Assembly: GCF_947496855.1 (NCBI RefSeq)
Contig: NZ_CANMED010000002.1
Span: forward strand, 124,001-188,000
Source of the DNA: an uncultured Aquimarina sp.
Lineage (GTDB): Bacteria; Bacteroidota; Bacteroidia; Flavobacteriales; Flavobacteriaceae
DNA: 64,000 nt
Reading direction: 5' to 3'
Shown here: positions 27,169 through 36,324 of the stretch, piece after piece
Position numbering within the stretch: position 1 is the stretch's first letter
Layout: each line of letters begins with the position of its first letter
Notes under the pieces: model-generated
The model's database searches: none
Seen by the model: only the letters and a program-made list of their open reading frames with translations
What the model was told of the DNA's origin: nothing
Translations under genes and position numbers: made by a program

Positions 27169-28350
27169 ATGTTCCCCAAAAACAAAAACCTTACATATAT
27201 AATCGTCATATGTTTGTTAAGTATCAACTTAACGATATTCTCTCAACAAGCTTTTCATAACTATGGAGACATTCAAATACATGACCAAGGTCAAGTAGGA
27301 TTTCACCTAGATTTGATCAATGATGGAAATTTCGATCAAAACGTTGGATTTACTGGTTTCTTCAATCAAAATAGTCTAACAATTTCTGGAACTAATCGCC
27401 CAATTTTCCATGATATGGAAATTGATGTATTAGATGATTTATTTCTGGAAGTTCCCGTAGGTGTTACTAATTTTCAGGAATTCACAAACGGAAGAGTTTT
27501 TACACCAAGAGATCAAATAAATATTTCTTTAGATTACCTTAATGATGCTCCTTATTTAGGAGAAAACAATGATCGTTATGTTGATGGTTATGCTACAATA
27601 ACTGGTCAGCTTGATTTTTCATTTCCTATTGGTGATGATTTTCGTCATAGACCTGCACGTATAGAAAGTGAAGCAGCTAATAATACTGCTCGAGCGGCTT
27701 ATTTCTTTGAAAACCCAAATTTCCCAAACTTCTTTCCAGGTAACTTTGACACTAATAGCTTTGGAGATTTATTATTTGGAATTAGTATTTTTGAGTTTTG
27801 GGATGTTGATGGAGATCAGGGAACTAGAGTAACACTAACTTGGGATACCAATAGTAATATCCCAACTTTAGTCAATGATTTAACGGATCTAAGAGTAGTA
27901 GGATGGGATCCAAATTTAGAACAATGGGTTAATCTTGGAAACACTACAGTAACCGGAGATCTTGACACCGGCGAAATCACCTCTGACTTAATTATCCCTG
28001 ATGATTATGTGGTACTTACCTTTGGTACTTCTGGTGTAATATTAGATGGTGATTTAGAAGTTTTTACAGCAGTTTCACCTAATGGAGATGGTTTCAACGA
28101 TACTTTTGTAATACAAGGATTAGTACAATATCCAGATAATGAATTATTCGTATACAATCGTTGGGGAGTTTTAGTATATAATCGAAATGCATATCACGAA
28201 GTACAACAAACTTCAGAAGGTTTTAATGGTATTTCTGAAGGAAGAGCTACGATTGCTAGAGGAGAAGAATTACCTGCAGGAACTTATTATTATGTTTTAA
28301 ACGTTAAAGGAACAAAAGATAGAGCTGGGTATTTGTATATCACAAGATAA
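27169..28350 (+). CDS. Type B T9SS substrate with gliding-motility-associated C-terminal (CHU_C) domain
   Basis: 393 residues. Signal peptide about 1-26 (ending TIFSQ). The C-terminal 95 residues form the CHU_C type B sorting domain: TAVSPNGDGFNDTFVIQG, ELFVYNRWGVLVY, and final GTYYYVLNVKG plus AGYLYITR. Such proteins cross the outer membrane by the type IX system and in Flavobacterium johnsoniae are paired with PorP/SprF-like partners; no such partner lies in this window. The N-terminal part (HNYGDIQIHDQGQVGFHLD, later GDDFRHRPARIES) is not assigned, but has the look of the DUF-type beta domain that precedes CHU_C in other flavobacterial proteins. The gene is separated from the 22980 gene by a 403-base spacer and has its own regulatory motifs. 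Confidence 0.88.
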   Translation: MFPKNKNLTYIIVICLLSINLTIFSQQAFHNYGDIQIHDQGQVGFHLDLINDGNFDQNVGFTGFFNQNSLTISGTNRPIFHDMEIDVLDDLFLEVPVGVTNFQEFTNGRVFTPRDQINISLDYLNDAPYLGENNDRYVDGYATITGQLDFSFPIGDDFRHRPARIESEAANNTARAAYFFENPNFPNFFPGNFDTNSFGDLLFGISIFEFWDVDGDQGTRVTLTWDTNSNIPTLVNDLTDLRVVGWDPNLEQWVNLGNTTVTGDLDTGEITSDLIIPDDYVVLTFGTSGVILDGDLEVFTAVSPNGDGFNDTFVIQGLVQYPDNELFVYNRWGVLVYNRNAYHEVQQTSEGFNGISEGRATIARGEELPAGTYYYVLNVKGTKDRAGYLYITR

Positions 28351-28505
28351 AAATCATTCTATATCATACAATTTAGATCACCTAACTCTCGATTAGAATA
28401 TTTTAAATATTTTAAAGAAAAATCGGGGAAAAATATTAATTTAGTTGCTTTCTTAAAAATTCATTCTACTTTCTTAGATGTAATTTTATATCTCGATAAT
28501 GTTAT

Positions 28506-29990
28506 ATGAAAACACTACTATTTGTTATACTCCTTCTATTTCTAACACAAGTATCTGCTCAAATAGATGCGGGTTCAGTTATGGGGTTACCAACCGCCGC
28601 AACTACCGCAGAAATGAATGGAGTAACAGGAGCTGCAACAGGCGCTATTTTATACAATCTTGAAGAAGACAAAATTTTTGTCTTTGATGGCACCAATTGG
28701 GTTTCTACAGCTAATGACAATTGGTTAGTAGATGGTAATTTAGGATTACCTAATACTTCTTTTTTAGGGCATCAAGATGATGTCAAAATGGAGATTCGAT
28801 CAGATAACTTACCTCTTTTGCAGTTTGGTCGTAGAGGTACATTAGGGTTAACCCAGGGATTTGCCGACTATGATGATGGCAACCAACCTTTGGTCTATGT
28901 TAATGGAGATGGAACAATTTCGGCCCTTCAATTTGCAGCAGCAGCAGCATCTTTTTATAAACCAATGTTTTTCACAAATTCGGATGGTAATTTTAGACTT
29001 AAAGGAAGTGCTGCAGGAACTGATTTCTTTGAAATTGGATCAAGAGGAATTAATAATCAAGGTGAAGTTGAATTTATAGTTGGTGATGACGGATTGGAAC
29101 CTTTTATTTTTAAAAGATTTGATTATAGGGATCAAACTCTTAAAGAGTTAATGCGTATTCAAGGAAGTGCAGATGCTTTAACTGCTAAACCTCGTGTAGG
29201 TATTAACACAGGTAGTTTGGCCACTTCTACACTTCAAGTAAATGGATCTGTTGCACAATCTCTAATAACTACCACAGGAAACCTAACTTTAGATGAAGAT
29301 CACCATACTGTAATTATTGGAGGTAATCATATGATTACATTACCCAATGCAAATACCTGTAACGGACGCGTATATATTCTTAAAAATCACACAGGAGCGA
29401 CGATTACCATTTCTTCATATCAAGATCTTTCTAATGCAGGGCAAACAACAATATCCGCCAATACTGTAATAACTGTTCAAAGTGATGGTGCCAACTGGCA
29501 CTTAATTAGTAATCTTTCAGGAGGAGGCGGGACTTCGTCAAATCTTACATATGTAGATAAATACAATACCACTAATTCAGACATATCTGTTAATGGATTC
29601 AATAATAATGGTTTTCAAATTCCACTTAACACCGCTAGAGTATCTAGTGGCTCTATAAATAATATAGCTAATGATCAGGTTCAAATAACGGAGACAGGAA
29701 TTTATGAAGTTTCTTATACAGTTAGTGTCATAAAAGATGAAAATGCTAACAGACCATCCTTTGAAGTAGTCGTGAGTGAAAACACAAATCCTATAGCAAA
29801 TACGGGGACTATTTTTTCAATACCAGGAGGAAACAATGCTAATAGATATGCTAACGCAAGTAGAAAAATGATTTTAAGTTTAAGTGCATTTCAAAGTTAT
29901 GGAATCAAAATAAGAGGTGTAAACTCTAATAATACTATTGATATTACTATAATTGGTCAAGCTACAGGAATGACGATAAAAAAATTATAA
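28506..29990 (+). CDS. Secreted protein with shared N-terminal module and C-terminal C1q-like jelly roll
   Basis: 494 residues. Signal peptide about 1-18 (ending QVSAQ). N-terminal module about 19-75 (QIDAGSVMGLPTAATT, GAILYNLEEDKIFVFDG) is a close match to the 21998 product. Middle part about 76-335 carries LQVNGSVAQSLITTTGNLT and THTIIIGGNH-like strands typical of flavobacterial fibre shafts. The C-terminal 145 residues (QVQITETGIYEVSYTVSV, RPSFEVVVSENTNP, AFQSYGIKIRGVNS, IDITIIGQATGM) have the strand order of a C1q/TNF-like trimeric head, as in BclA; this is a fold guess. Stand-alone gene with 202 bases to clpP. Confidence 0.7.
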   Translation: MKTLLFVILLLFLTQVSAQIDAGSVMGLPTAATTAEMNGVTGAATGAILYNLEEDKIFVFDGTNWVSTANDNWLVDGNLGLPNTSFLGHQDDVKMEIRSDNLPLLQFGRRGTLGLTQGFADYDDGNQPLVYVNGDGTISALQFAAAAASFYKPMFFTNSDGNFRLKGSAAGTDFFEIGSRGINNQGEVEFIVGDDGLEPFIFKRFDYRDQTLKELMRIQGSADALTAKPRVGINTGSLATSTLQVNGSVAQSLITTTGNLTLDEDHHTVIIGGNHMITLPNANTCNGRVYILKNHTGATITISSYQDLSNAGQTTISANTVITVQSDGANWHLISNLSGGGGTSSNLTYVDKYNTTNSDISVNGFNNNGFQIPLNTARVSSGSINNIANDQVQITETGIYEVSYTVSVIKDENANRPSFEVVVSENTNPIANTGTIFSIPGGNNANRYANASRKMILSLSAFQSYGIKIRGVNSNNTIDITIIGQATGMTIKKL

Positions 29991-30192
29991 TCCACAAACA
30001 ATAAAAAGGTAATAGTTTAATTATTCAGATTGCAACCATCCTAACAGTATTTAAAGTCAAGATTAAAAGAACGTAATTCTTTACATTTAAAATTTCAATT
30101 ATAAAATTTTATGAAATGATAAAAATGTATACCGTTATTTATCAAAAATAATTATACTTTTAACTACAATTAGAAATATAATAATAAATCAA

Positions 30193-30741
30193 ATGAAAGA
30201 GAAATCAGGAAAAATTCAGGATATAATAGACAAAAAATTTCTAGAAGAGCGTAGTGTTTTTCTATGGGGTCAAGTCGATGATAAATCAGCTAAACATGTA
30301 ATTGACAGATTGATGTATCTGGATATGATTAGTAATGAAGAAATAAAATTATACATTAATAGTCCTGGAGGTTATGTAACATCAGGATTCGCTATGTATG
30401 ATACTATTAAAGCTTTAAAAAGTCCTGTATCTACAATCTGTACCGGATTAGCAGCATCTATGGGATCTATTCTTTTAAGCGTAGGCGCAAAAGGACGTCG
30501 ATTTATCCAACCTCACGCTAAAGTAATGATACACCAACCCAGTGGTGGAGCTAGAGGTCAGGCTTCTAATATCGAAATTCAGGCTTCAGAAATTTTAAAG
30601 ACTAAAGAATTGAGCGCTCAAATCCTAGCAGATAATTGCGGTCAAGATATTGATAAAGTATTGAAAGATTTTAACCGTGATTATTGGTTGGATGCAGATG
30701 AATCTCTGGAATATGGTATTGTAGATGGTATACTTTCATAG
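30193..30741 (+). CDS. clpP: ATP-dependent Clp protease proteolytic subunit (ClpP-like)
   Basis: 182 residues. Catalytic triad is complete: Ser89 (GLAASMGS), His114 (MIHQPSGG) and Asp163 (NRDYWLDADE). The length is short: there is no N-terminal propeptide and the C terminus stops at VDGILS, about 13 residues earlier than E. coli ClpP. No clpX or other Clp ATPase lies nearby, so this may be the second ClpP paralogue that many flavobacteria carry. Family role: barrel-shaped cytoplasmic serine protease working with ClpX or ClpA-type unfoldases. It stands alone, with a hairpin after it. Confidence 0.9.
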   Translation: MKEKSGKIQDIIDKKFLEERSVFLWGQVDDKSAKHVIDRLMYLDMISNEEIKLYINSPGGYVTSGFAMYDTIKALKSPVSTICTGLAASMGSILLSVGAKGRRFIQPHAKVMIHQPSGGARGQASNIEIQASEILKTKELSAQILADNCGQDIDKVLKDFNRDYWLDADESLEYGIVDGILS

Positions 30742-30787
30742 ACATAAAATTCTATAAGAGACAGTAATTTATTTCTAAAAAATTATA

Positions 30788-30834
30788 AAATGTCGCAGCA
30801 ATATTCTAGCAATATAGTTGCGACATTTCGTTTT
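30788..30834 (+). terminator. Terminator downstream of clpP
   Basis: AAATGTCGCA at 30788-30797 pairs with TGCGACATTT at 30819-30828 around an AT-rich internal loop, followed by CGTTTT. Confidence 0.7.
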
Positions 30835-30899
30835 AATTTATTAAATTACAGAAACATTATAAAAATCATTTTCTACTCTAAAAGATAATTTTACCGATA

Positions 30900-31625
30900 A
30901 TGCAAAGAAAAAAATTTATTCAAGTAAGTGCGATGGGACTGGTGGGATTATCTTCTATATCATTTGCTGATTTTCAGTCGCAATATACCAAAGGTGATCT
31001 TATGGGAAAAGGAAACCCTACACTTATTGGCGAAGGACATAAACTACGTAAAAAAGCGCATCAAGCTTTTTTAAAAATGAAAAGTGCAGCTTTAGAGCAA
31101 GGTATTAAACTTAAAGTTGTTTCCAGTTATAGAGATTATAAACATCAAAATCGTATTTGGGAACGCAAATATGAAAGATATACTGCGAGTGGATTATCAC
31201 CTACAAAAGCAATTCATAAAATAATTGAATACTCTACCATTCCTGGTACTTCGCGTCATCATTGGGGTACAGATCTCGATATTGTTGACGGAAGTGTTAA
31301 ACAACCTAAAAGTGTGCTTTTAGAAAAGCATTTTCTTAATGAAGGACCTTTTACTAGATTCAAAACCTGGATGGATCATAACGCCAACAATTTTGGCTTC
31401 TATCTTGTTTATACAAACAAAAAAGATAGGAAAGGATTTAAATATGAACCATGGCATTACTCCTACGCGCCATTATCAGTGCCAATGCTTAAAGAATTTA
31501 AAAAACTTGATATTAAATCTGAATTGCAAAAGACAGTATTAATGGGTAGCTCTAATTTCACTTCAGAATTCATACAACAATATATGGATCAAAACGTATT
31601 AGACATTAATCCTAAATTATTGTAA
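30900..31625 (+). CDS. D-alanyl-D-alanine carboxypeptidase, VanY-like (M15 family)
   Basis: 241 residues. N-terminal signal-like stretch (about 5-23, ending SFADF). The M15B zinc site is complete: S-x-H-x6-D in SRHHWGTDLD (His120, Asp127) and the C-terminal EPWHY (Glu183, His186). The enzyme removes the terminal D-Ala from peptidoglycan stem peptides or lipid II in the periplasm. The gene precedes a CAP lipoprotein and an M48 peptidase with separate spacers, so they are not clearly one operon. Confidence 0.88.
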   Translation: MQRKKFIQVSAMGLVGLSSISFADFQSQYTKGDLMGKGNPTLIGEGHKLRKKAHQAFLKMKSAALEQGIKLKVVSSYRDYKHQNRIWERKYERYTASGLSPTKAIHKIIEYSTIPGTSRHHWGTDLDIVDGSVKQPKSVLLEKHFLNEGPFTRFKTWMDHNANNFGFYLVYTNKKDRKGFKYEPWHYSYAPLSVPMLKEFKKLDIKSELQKTVLMGSSNFTSEFIQQYMDQNVLDINPKLL

Positions 31626-31676
31626 CATATACTAAAACTAATTTCTTTTAGTTATAATATAAAAGCCCCATATATT

Positions 31677-32162
31677 ATGAAAAATATTTTTAAATTATTA
31701 TACATAACACTGATTATCACAACAATATACTCATGTTCCTCTGAAGATGATGGTGAAATAACAGATGCAGAAACAAGTGGACTTACGAATGAAACTAATA
31801 TTTCTGATGCTATATTAGCACTTGTCAATCAACATCGTGATGGTTTAGGGTTATCCACTTTATCTAAAAATGGAACAGCAGAACAATTAGCTATTGATCA
31901 TACTAAATATATGATTTCTGTAAATCAGATCAATCATGATAATTTTAATCAAAGAGGAAACGCTTTAAGTGATCAAGAGAATGCAACAGGAACAGCAGAA
32001 AATGTAGCTAGGTTTTATACGGATGCACAAAGTGTTGTAAATGGATGGCTTAATAGTTCCGGACACAAAGAAAATATAGAAGGTAATTATATGTATACTG
32101 GTATTTCTGCAATAAAAGATCAAGATGGGAAGTATTATTATACCCAACTTTTTTATCGTTAA
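31677..32162 (+). CDS. CAP (SCP/TAPS-like) domain lipoprotein
   Basis: 161 residues. Lipobox IYSC with Cys20, then an acidic spacer. The CAP domain covers residues about 43-160: ILALVNQHRDGLGLSTL, AIDHTKYMISVNQINHDNFNQRG and the AENVARFY plus GWLNSSGHKENIEGNYMYTGIS blocks, including the two histidines (HDNF and GHKE) that line the CAP cavity. The function of bacterial CAP domains is not settled (possible lipid or metal binding). It is 51 bases after the VanY-like gene and probably faces the periplasm or surface. Confidence 0.85.
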   Translation: MKNIFKLLYITLIITTIYSCSSEDDGEITDAETSGLTNETNISDAILALVNQHRDGLGLSTLSKNGTAEQLAIDHTKYMISVNQINHDNFNQRGNALSDQENATGTAENVARFYTDAQSVVNGWLNSSGHKENIEGNYMYTGISAIKDQDGKYYYTQLFYR

Positions 32163-32227
32163 GCTTACATCTGCTATGCTAATTAGCATTATTTGTGTTC
32201 AATAACCAAAACACGACACCTCTAGTG

Positions 32228-32271
32228 GTTGCTTATCAAAAATGTTATTTTTGCATTTATTGGTAAGCAAC
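32228..32271 (+). promoter_or_regulatory. Nested inverted repeats around a promoter -7 box
   Basis: GTTGCTTATC (32228-32237) faces GGTAAGCAAC (32262-32271), and within it CAAAAAT (32237-32243) faces ATTTTTG (32247-32253). The inner arm is itself a Bacteroidota -7 box, TATTTTTG (32246-32253), about 80 bases before the M48 gene. A dimeric regulator site overlapping the promoter is plausible. Confidence 0.45.
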
Positions 32272-32333
32272 TTTTATATTTAGTAACTTTATGAATACTA
32301 AAAACATATGTATATTAACTAAAAACTTACTCC

Positions 32334-33101
32334 ATGAGACGTGGTGGATTAAAAATAAGAATACTGATAGGAGTTGCTATTGTGGCTTTTGCCTTCTTTA
32401 AAAAGTGTAACAATAAAACCCTTAATGAGTATACTGATAGAGTCCAAAATATAAATATGACCACTGATCAGGAAATAGCAATAGGACTTCAGAGTGAACC
32501 AGAGATAACCAGACAACATGGTGGTCTTTATCCAGATCAAAAACTCCAAAATTATGTAGATAATATAGGAAGTAAGCTTATCACAAATACCATGGCAAGA
32601 CAATCACCTTACCAATATGAGTTTCATCTTTTAGCTGACCCTAATACGATCAATGCATTTGCGCTACCCGGAGGACAAATATTTATAACTTTTGCTCTTT
32701 ATTCTAAATTACAGAATGAGGATCAACTAGCAGGTGTGCTGGGGCATGAAATTGGACACGTATTAGGTAGACATTCTGCAGAACGAATAGCGGAACATGA
32801 GTTTTGGAAAACTATTTCTACCGGAGCTTCTGTTGGTGCCGATGCTGGAGGGCTCGTAAATGGAATAGGACAAAATGTACTTTTGGGTAATGGTAGAGAT
32901 GACGAATTAGAAAGTGACAAATTAGGCGTTTTGTTTATGATCAATTCTGGTTATAATCCACAGGAAATGATTGGTGTTATGCAAATTCTAAAAAATGCTG
33001 CTGGCCCTAATCGTACTCCAGAATTTCAGAGTACGCATCCAGACCCTGATAATCGTATAGAAAAAATTCAGGAAGCGATAAAAGAATACAGTGGAGAATA
33101 A
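32334..33101 (+). CDS. M48-family zinc metallopeptidase
   Basis: 255 residues. N-terminal hydrophobic anchor (about 8-23). Zinc site HEIGH (His138, Glu139, His142) with the third ligand in ELESDKLG. This is the M48B/BepA-like periplasmic family; flanking features QEIAIGLQSEPEI, NAFALPGGQIFI and FQSTHPDPDNRIEKI near the end (STHPDPxxRI, typical of M48B/LoiP-YcaL relatives) are conserved. Expected role: quality control of envelope proteins. Ends in a strong hairpin shared with the converging ankyrin gene. A palindromic promoter region lies upstream. Confidence 0.88.
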   Translation: MRRGGLKIRILIGVAIVAFAFFKKCNNKTLNEYTDRVQNINMTTDQEIAIGLQSEPEITRQHGGLYPDQKLQNYVDNIGSKLITNTMARQSPYQYEFHLLADPNTINAFALPGGQIFITFALYSKLQNEDQLAGVLGHEIGHVLGRHSAERIAEHEFWKTISTGASVGADAGGLVNGIGQNVLLGNGRDDELESDKLGVLFMINSGYNPQEMIGVMQILKNAAGPNRTPEFQSTHPDPDNRIEKIQEAIKEYSGE

Positions 33102-33135
33102 AAAACTTCGCTTAGAAAGCCTATAAGCGAAGTTT
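33102..33135. terminator. Bidirectional terminator between M48 and ankyrin genes
   Basis: ACTTCGCTTA and TAAGCGAAGT pair across an 8-base loop; A run on the left and T run on the right serve both strands. Confidence 0.85.
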
Positions 33136-33158
33136 TAATAATTTAAATTTTTAAAATA

Positions 33159-33539
33159 TTATGATAGTTCTTCCAAAAGAGCAATAGCTTCTTTAGCATT
33201 GGATAATTTCGCAAATTTCATTGCAGTATTACCTTTACTATCTCTTGCTTTAACCTTAGCGCCTTTTTTTACTAAAACTTTAATGATATCAACCCTGTTA
33301 TACCGAGCAGCATACATTAATGGAGTCATTCCTTCTGATTTTTTATTTACATCGCTTCCTAGTTCTATCATTTTCTTTACTGTGTCAGTTTCACCTTTTA
33401 CTATTGCCATGCAAAAAGTACTTACTTGATTCGTAATAAGTTCATAATTATGACTATTCGTCGTCATTTTTTTTTCGGTTGCAAAGCTAGCAGATGTGAT
33501 GAACATTACAGTCAATGCAGTTACAATTGTTTTTCTCAT
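33159..33539 (-). CDS. Exported ankyrin-repeat protein
   Basis: 126 residues. Signal peptide (about 1-20, ending SFA). Three ankyrin repeats: about 43-68 (AIVKGETDTVKKMIELGSDV), 69-101 (GMTPLMYAARYNRVDIIKVLVKKGAKV) and 102-126 (GNTAMKFAKLSNAKEAIALL). Ankyrin proteins mediate protein-protein contacts; the partner is unknown. Converges on the M48 peptidase gene. Confidence 0.85.
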   Translation of the reverse strand: MRKTIVTALTVMFITSASFATEKKMTTNSHNYELITNQVSTFCMAIVKGETDTVKKMIELGSDVNKKSEGMTPLMYAARYNRVDIIKVLVKKGAKVKARDSKGNTAMKFAKLSNAKEAIALLEELS

Positions 33540-34039
33540 GATGTTGTAATTTATTAAGTTATGATTATTAGCTTTCTATAATTACAAGACTTATGGTACT
33601 CTATATTTGTTACACGACAAAATGAAAATAACACAACTTTAACCAATCAATAACAAAATATTCTGATAACGTTTTGTGAAAATTAACATTTTTAAAATGT
33701 ATTGGAGATTTTCAATTTAGACATCAGTGAAATAGATTAATTTTTTAAGCGAGTATTAGAATAGTATATGATCATCTTTTTCATTTTTAAAAGAATTAAA
33801 TTATCATCATTAAAACAAAGTAAATTCTAAGAATAATCCATTTTAAACCTGAACTATAAGAATCCATTAATAGTTTCTCAAAAAAATATCCAAACAAATT
33901 GTTGGAACTTAATCAAATATGCAATGGAGGTTTATTGATTTTTGGGTGCTTCTATTCTATATCGTAATTTAGCTTCTTGTTATGCTTTTCAACAATCACT
34001 AACATAGATGATTGAAAAATATCAAATCACATAGAGAAA
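33540..34039. other. 500-base spacer without recognised features
   Basis: Very AT-rich region between the divergent ankyrin and gpmI genes. A TATATTTG match to the -7 consensus occurs at 33602-33609 on the plus strand but is far from gpmI. Short frames (for example from ATG at 33919, 17 codons) look spurious. I see no further feature. Confidence 0.5.
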
Positions 34040-35557
34040 ATGAACAAAAAAGTAATCTTAATGATTTTGGATGGATGGGGAACATCTCCAGATCCTAAAG
34101 TTTCTGCTATAGATCATGCTGAAACCCCATTTATAGATAGTTTATACACAAAATACCCTAATGCAGCTTTAAGAACTGATGGTCTTCATGTAGGTCTGCC
34201 TGATGGACAGATGGGAAATAGCGAAGTAGGTCACATGAATCTTGGAGCTGGAAGAATTGTGTATCAGGATTTAGCCAAAATTAATCTGGCTATCAAAAAT
34301 GATACATTAAAAAATGAACAAACACTGATAGATGCACTTAATTATGCTAAGGAAAACAATAAAAACATTCATCTATTAGGGTTAGTGAGTGATGGTGGCG
34401 TTCATTCACATATTAATCATATAAAAGGATTATTAGATGTAGCAAATTCTAAGGGACTAGAAAATGTTTTTTTACACGCTTTTACAGATGGTCGTGATGT
34501 AGATCCAAGATCAGGAATAAATCATATTGCAGCTATTCAGAAACATATGACTGAATCTACAGGTAAATTAGCCTCTATAATAGGGAGATATTATGCAATG
34601 GATCGTGACAAAAGATGGGAACGTGTAAAACTAGCGTATGATCTTCTCGTTAACGGAATCGGAGAATCCAGCACTAATGCCATCGAGAGCATCCAGAAAA
34701 ACTATCGTGACAACATTACTGATGAATTTATAAAACCAATTGTGATGGAAGAAAACGGATCTCCTACCGCTACAATTAAAGATGATGATGTAGTAATATT
34801 TTTTAATTTTAGAACAGATAGAGGTCGAGAGCTTACAGAAATGTTATCTCAATCAGATATGCATGAATACAACACTCATAAATTACCGTTGTATTATGTA
34901 ACTATGACTAATTATGATGAAAATTTTGATGGAATCCAAGTAATCTATAATAAAGATAATATTACAGAAACCTTAGGAGAAGTTTTATCCAAGGCTGGAA
35001 AAAAACAAATTCGTATTGCAGAAACCGAAAAATATCCACACGTTACCTTTTTCTTTTCTGGTGGACAAGAAGAACCTTTTGAAGGTGAATCCAGGATTCT
35101 TAGAAATTCTCCAAAAGTAGCTACCTATGATCTAAAGCCAGAAATGAGTGCCTATGAATTAAAGGATGCTCTTATACCTGAATTACAAAAAGGAGAAACC
35201 GATTTTATCTGTCTTAATTTTGCTAATGGTGATATGGTGGGTCATACCGGAGTTATGGAAGCAGCTATCAAAGCTTGTGAAGCAGTAGATGAATGCGTGA
35301 AGGATGTAATAACAACCGGATTAGAAAATGGATATAGTACCATATTAATTGCAGATCATGGGAATTGTGAAACAATGATTAATCCCGATGGATCACCACA
35401 TACCGCTCATACAACGAATCCTGTTCCGATTATCTTTATTGACAATGATCGGATACAAATAAAAGATGGAGTATTAGGTGATATTGCACCTACAATTCTA
35501 GAGCTTATAGGAGTAGATCAACCTACAGCTATGACTCAAAAGTCACTAATTAAATAA
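34040..35557 (+). CDS. gpmI: 2,3-bisphosphoglycerate-independent phosphoglycerate mutase
   Basis: 505 residues, full length. Interconverts 3- and 2-phosphoglycerate in glycolysis with two Mn2+ ions. The alkaline-phosphatase-fold site is clear: LMILDGWG (metal-binding Asp11), nucleophile Ser61 in QMGNSEVGHMN, and C-terminal IADHGNCETM and HTAHTTNPVP. The phosphotransferase insert shows HAFTDGRDVDP and GRYYAMDRDKRWER. Single gene followed by a terminator. Confidence 0.97.
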   Translation: MNKKVILMILDGWGTSPDPKVSAIDHAETPFIDSLYTKYPNAALRTDGLHVGLPDGQMGNSEVGHMNLGAGRIVYQDLAKINLAIKNDTLKNEQTLIDALNYAKENNKNIHLLGLVSDGGVHSHINHIKGLLDVANSKGLENVFLHAFTDGRDVDPRSGINHIAAIQKHMTESTGKLASIIGRYYAMDRDKRWERVKLAYDLLVNGIGESSTNAIESIQKNYRDNITDEFIKPIVMEENGSPTATIKDDDVVIFFNFRTDRGRELTEMLSQSDMHEYNTHKLPLYYVTMTNYDENFDGIQVIYNKDNITETLGEVLSKAGKKQIRIAETEKYPHVTFFFSGGQEEPFEGESRILRNSPKVATYDLKPEMSAYELKDALIPELQKGETDFICLNFANGDMVGHTGVMEAAIKACEAVDECVKDVITTGLENGYSTILIADHGNCETMINPDGSPHTAHTTNPVPIIFIDNDRIQIKDGVLGDIAPTILELIGVDQPTAMTQKSLIK

Positions 35558-35583
35558 ACATATAATTTTCTAAAGTTATCTAG

Positions 35584-35613
35584 CAGTCACACATTTAGTG
35601 TGGCTGTTTTTTT
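35584..35613 (+). terminator. Terminator downstream of gpmI
   Basis: CAGTCACAC pairs with GTGTGGCTG (one T-G pair) across ATTTA, followed by seven T. Confidence 0.8.
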
Positions 35614-35733
35614 ATATCCAAAATTTCATTTTAGTATATTTAACATTTTATTACAATAATTTATAAATAGCAGACGCAGCGAAATCCTACATTCTCAGTT
35701 ATAATTTATGAGAGTAAGCACTAACCCTTATTC

Positions 35734-36300
35734 ATGAATAAAGAAGAGCAAGACAAACTGGTTAAAGCTTGTAAGAAGAATAACCGGGATGCCATGGAAA
35801 AAATATACAATGCCTTTATGCCCAGGATGCTTGCGGTAAGTTTTCGCTATTGCAAAAATCAATCTGATGCAGAGGATATAGTGCAGGATGCTTTTATCAA
35901 AGTTTTTAAAAATATTAAAAAATATAAACATAACGGAACCTTAGGAAGTTGGATAGAACGAATTGTTGTGAATAGTGCAATTGATCACTGGCATAAAATG
36001 AAAAAGACTATTTTAATAGATAATTCAGAATTAATTGAAGAGAATGAAGCCCAAGAATTAGACGAAATTGAAAAAGATCAATTTTCAAAGCAACTTTCGG
36101 TAGAAAAATTAAGAACATTAATAAGTGATTTGCCTGAGCAATATAAATACGTATTAAACTTATACGCTATTGAAGGCTATTCGCATAAAGAAATAGGAAA
36201 AATATTAAAGATTAAAGAAAGTACTTCTAGATCAAATTATACAAGAGCAAAGAAAAAACTTTTAGAAAACATGAGAGCTATCGGAATTGAAAAATACTAA
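35734..36300 (+). CDS. ECF-type RNA polymerase sigma factor
   Basis: 188 residues. Region 2: YNAFMPRMLAVSFRYCKNQSDAEDIVQDAFIKVFKNI (the DAEDIVQD block binds core RNA polymerase). Region 4: LISDLPEQYKYVLNLYAIEGYSHKEIGKILKIKESTSRS, a helix-turn-helix for the -35 region. The next gene codes a FecR-like protein on the same strand without spacer, which is the usual ECF sigma/anti-sigma pair. Confidence 0.92.
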   Translation: MNKEEQDKLVKACKKNNRDAMEKIYNAFMPRMLAVSFRYCKNQSDAEDIVQDAFIKVFKNIKKYKHNGTLGSWIERIVVNSAIDHWHKMKKTILIDNSELIEENEAQELDEIEKDQFSKQLSVEKLRTLISDLPEQYKYVLNLYAIEGYSHKEIGKILKIKESTSRSNYTRAKKKLLENMRAIGIEKY

Positions 36301-36324
36301 TTGCTATCTCTAAACGAGAACCAA

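Noticed and set aside
33540..34039. Short frames in the ankyrin/gpmI spacer, such as one from ATG 33919
   Set aside because: Under 40 codons, AT-driven, no start context or similarity recognised.
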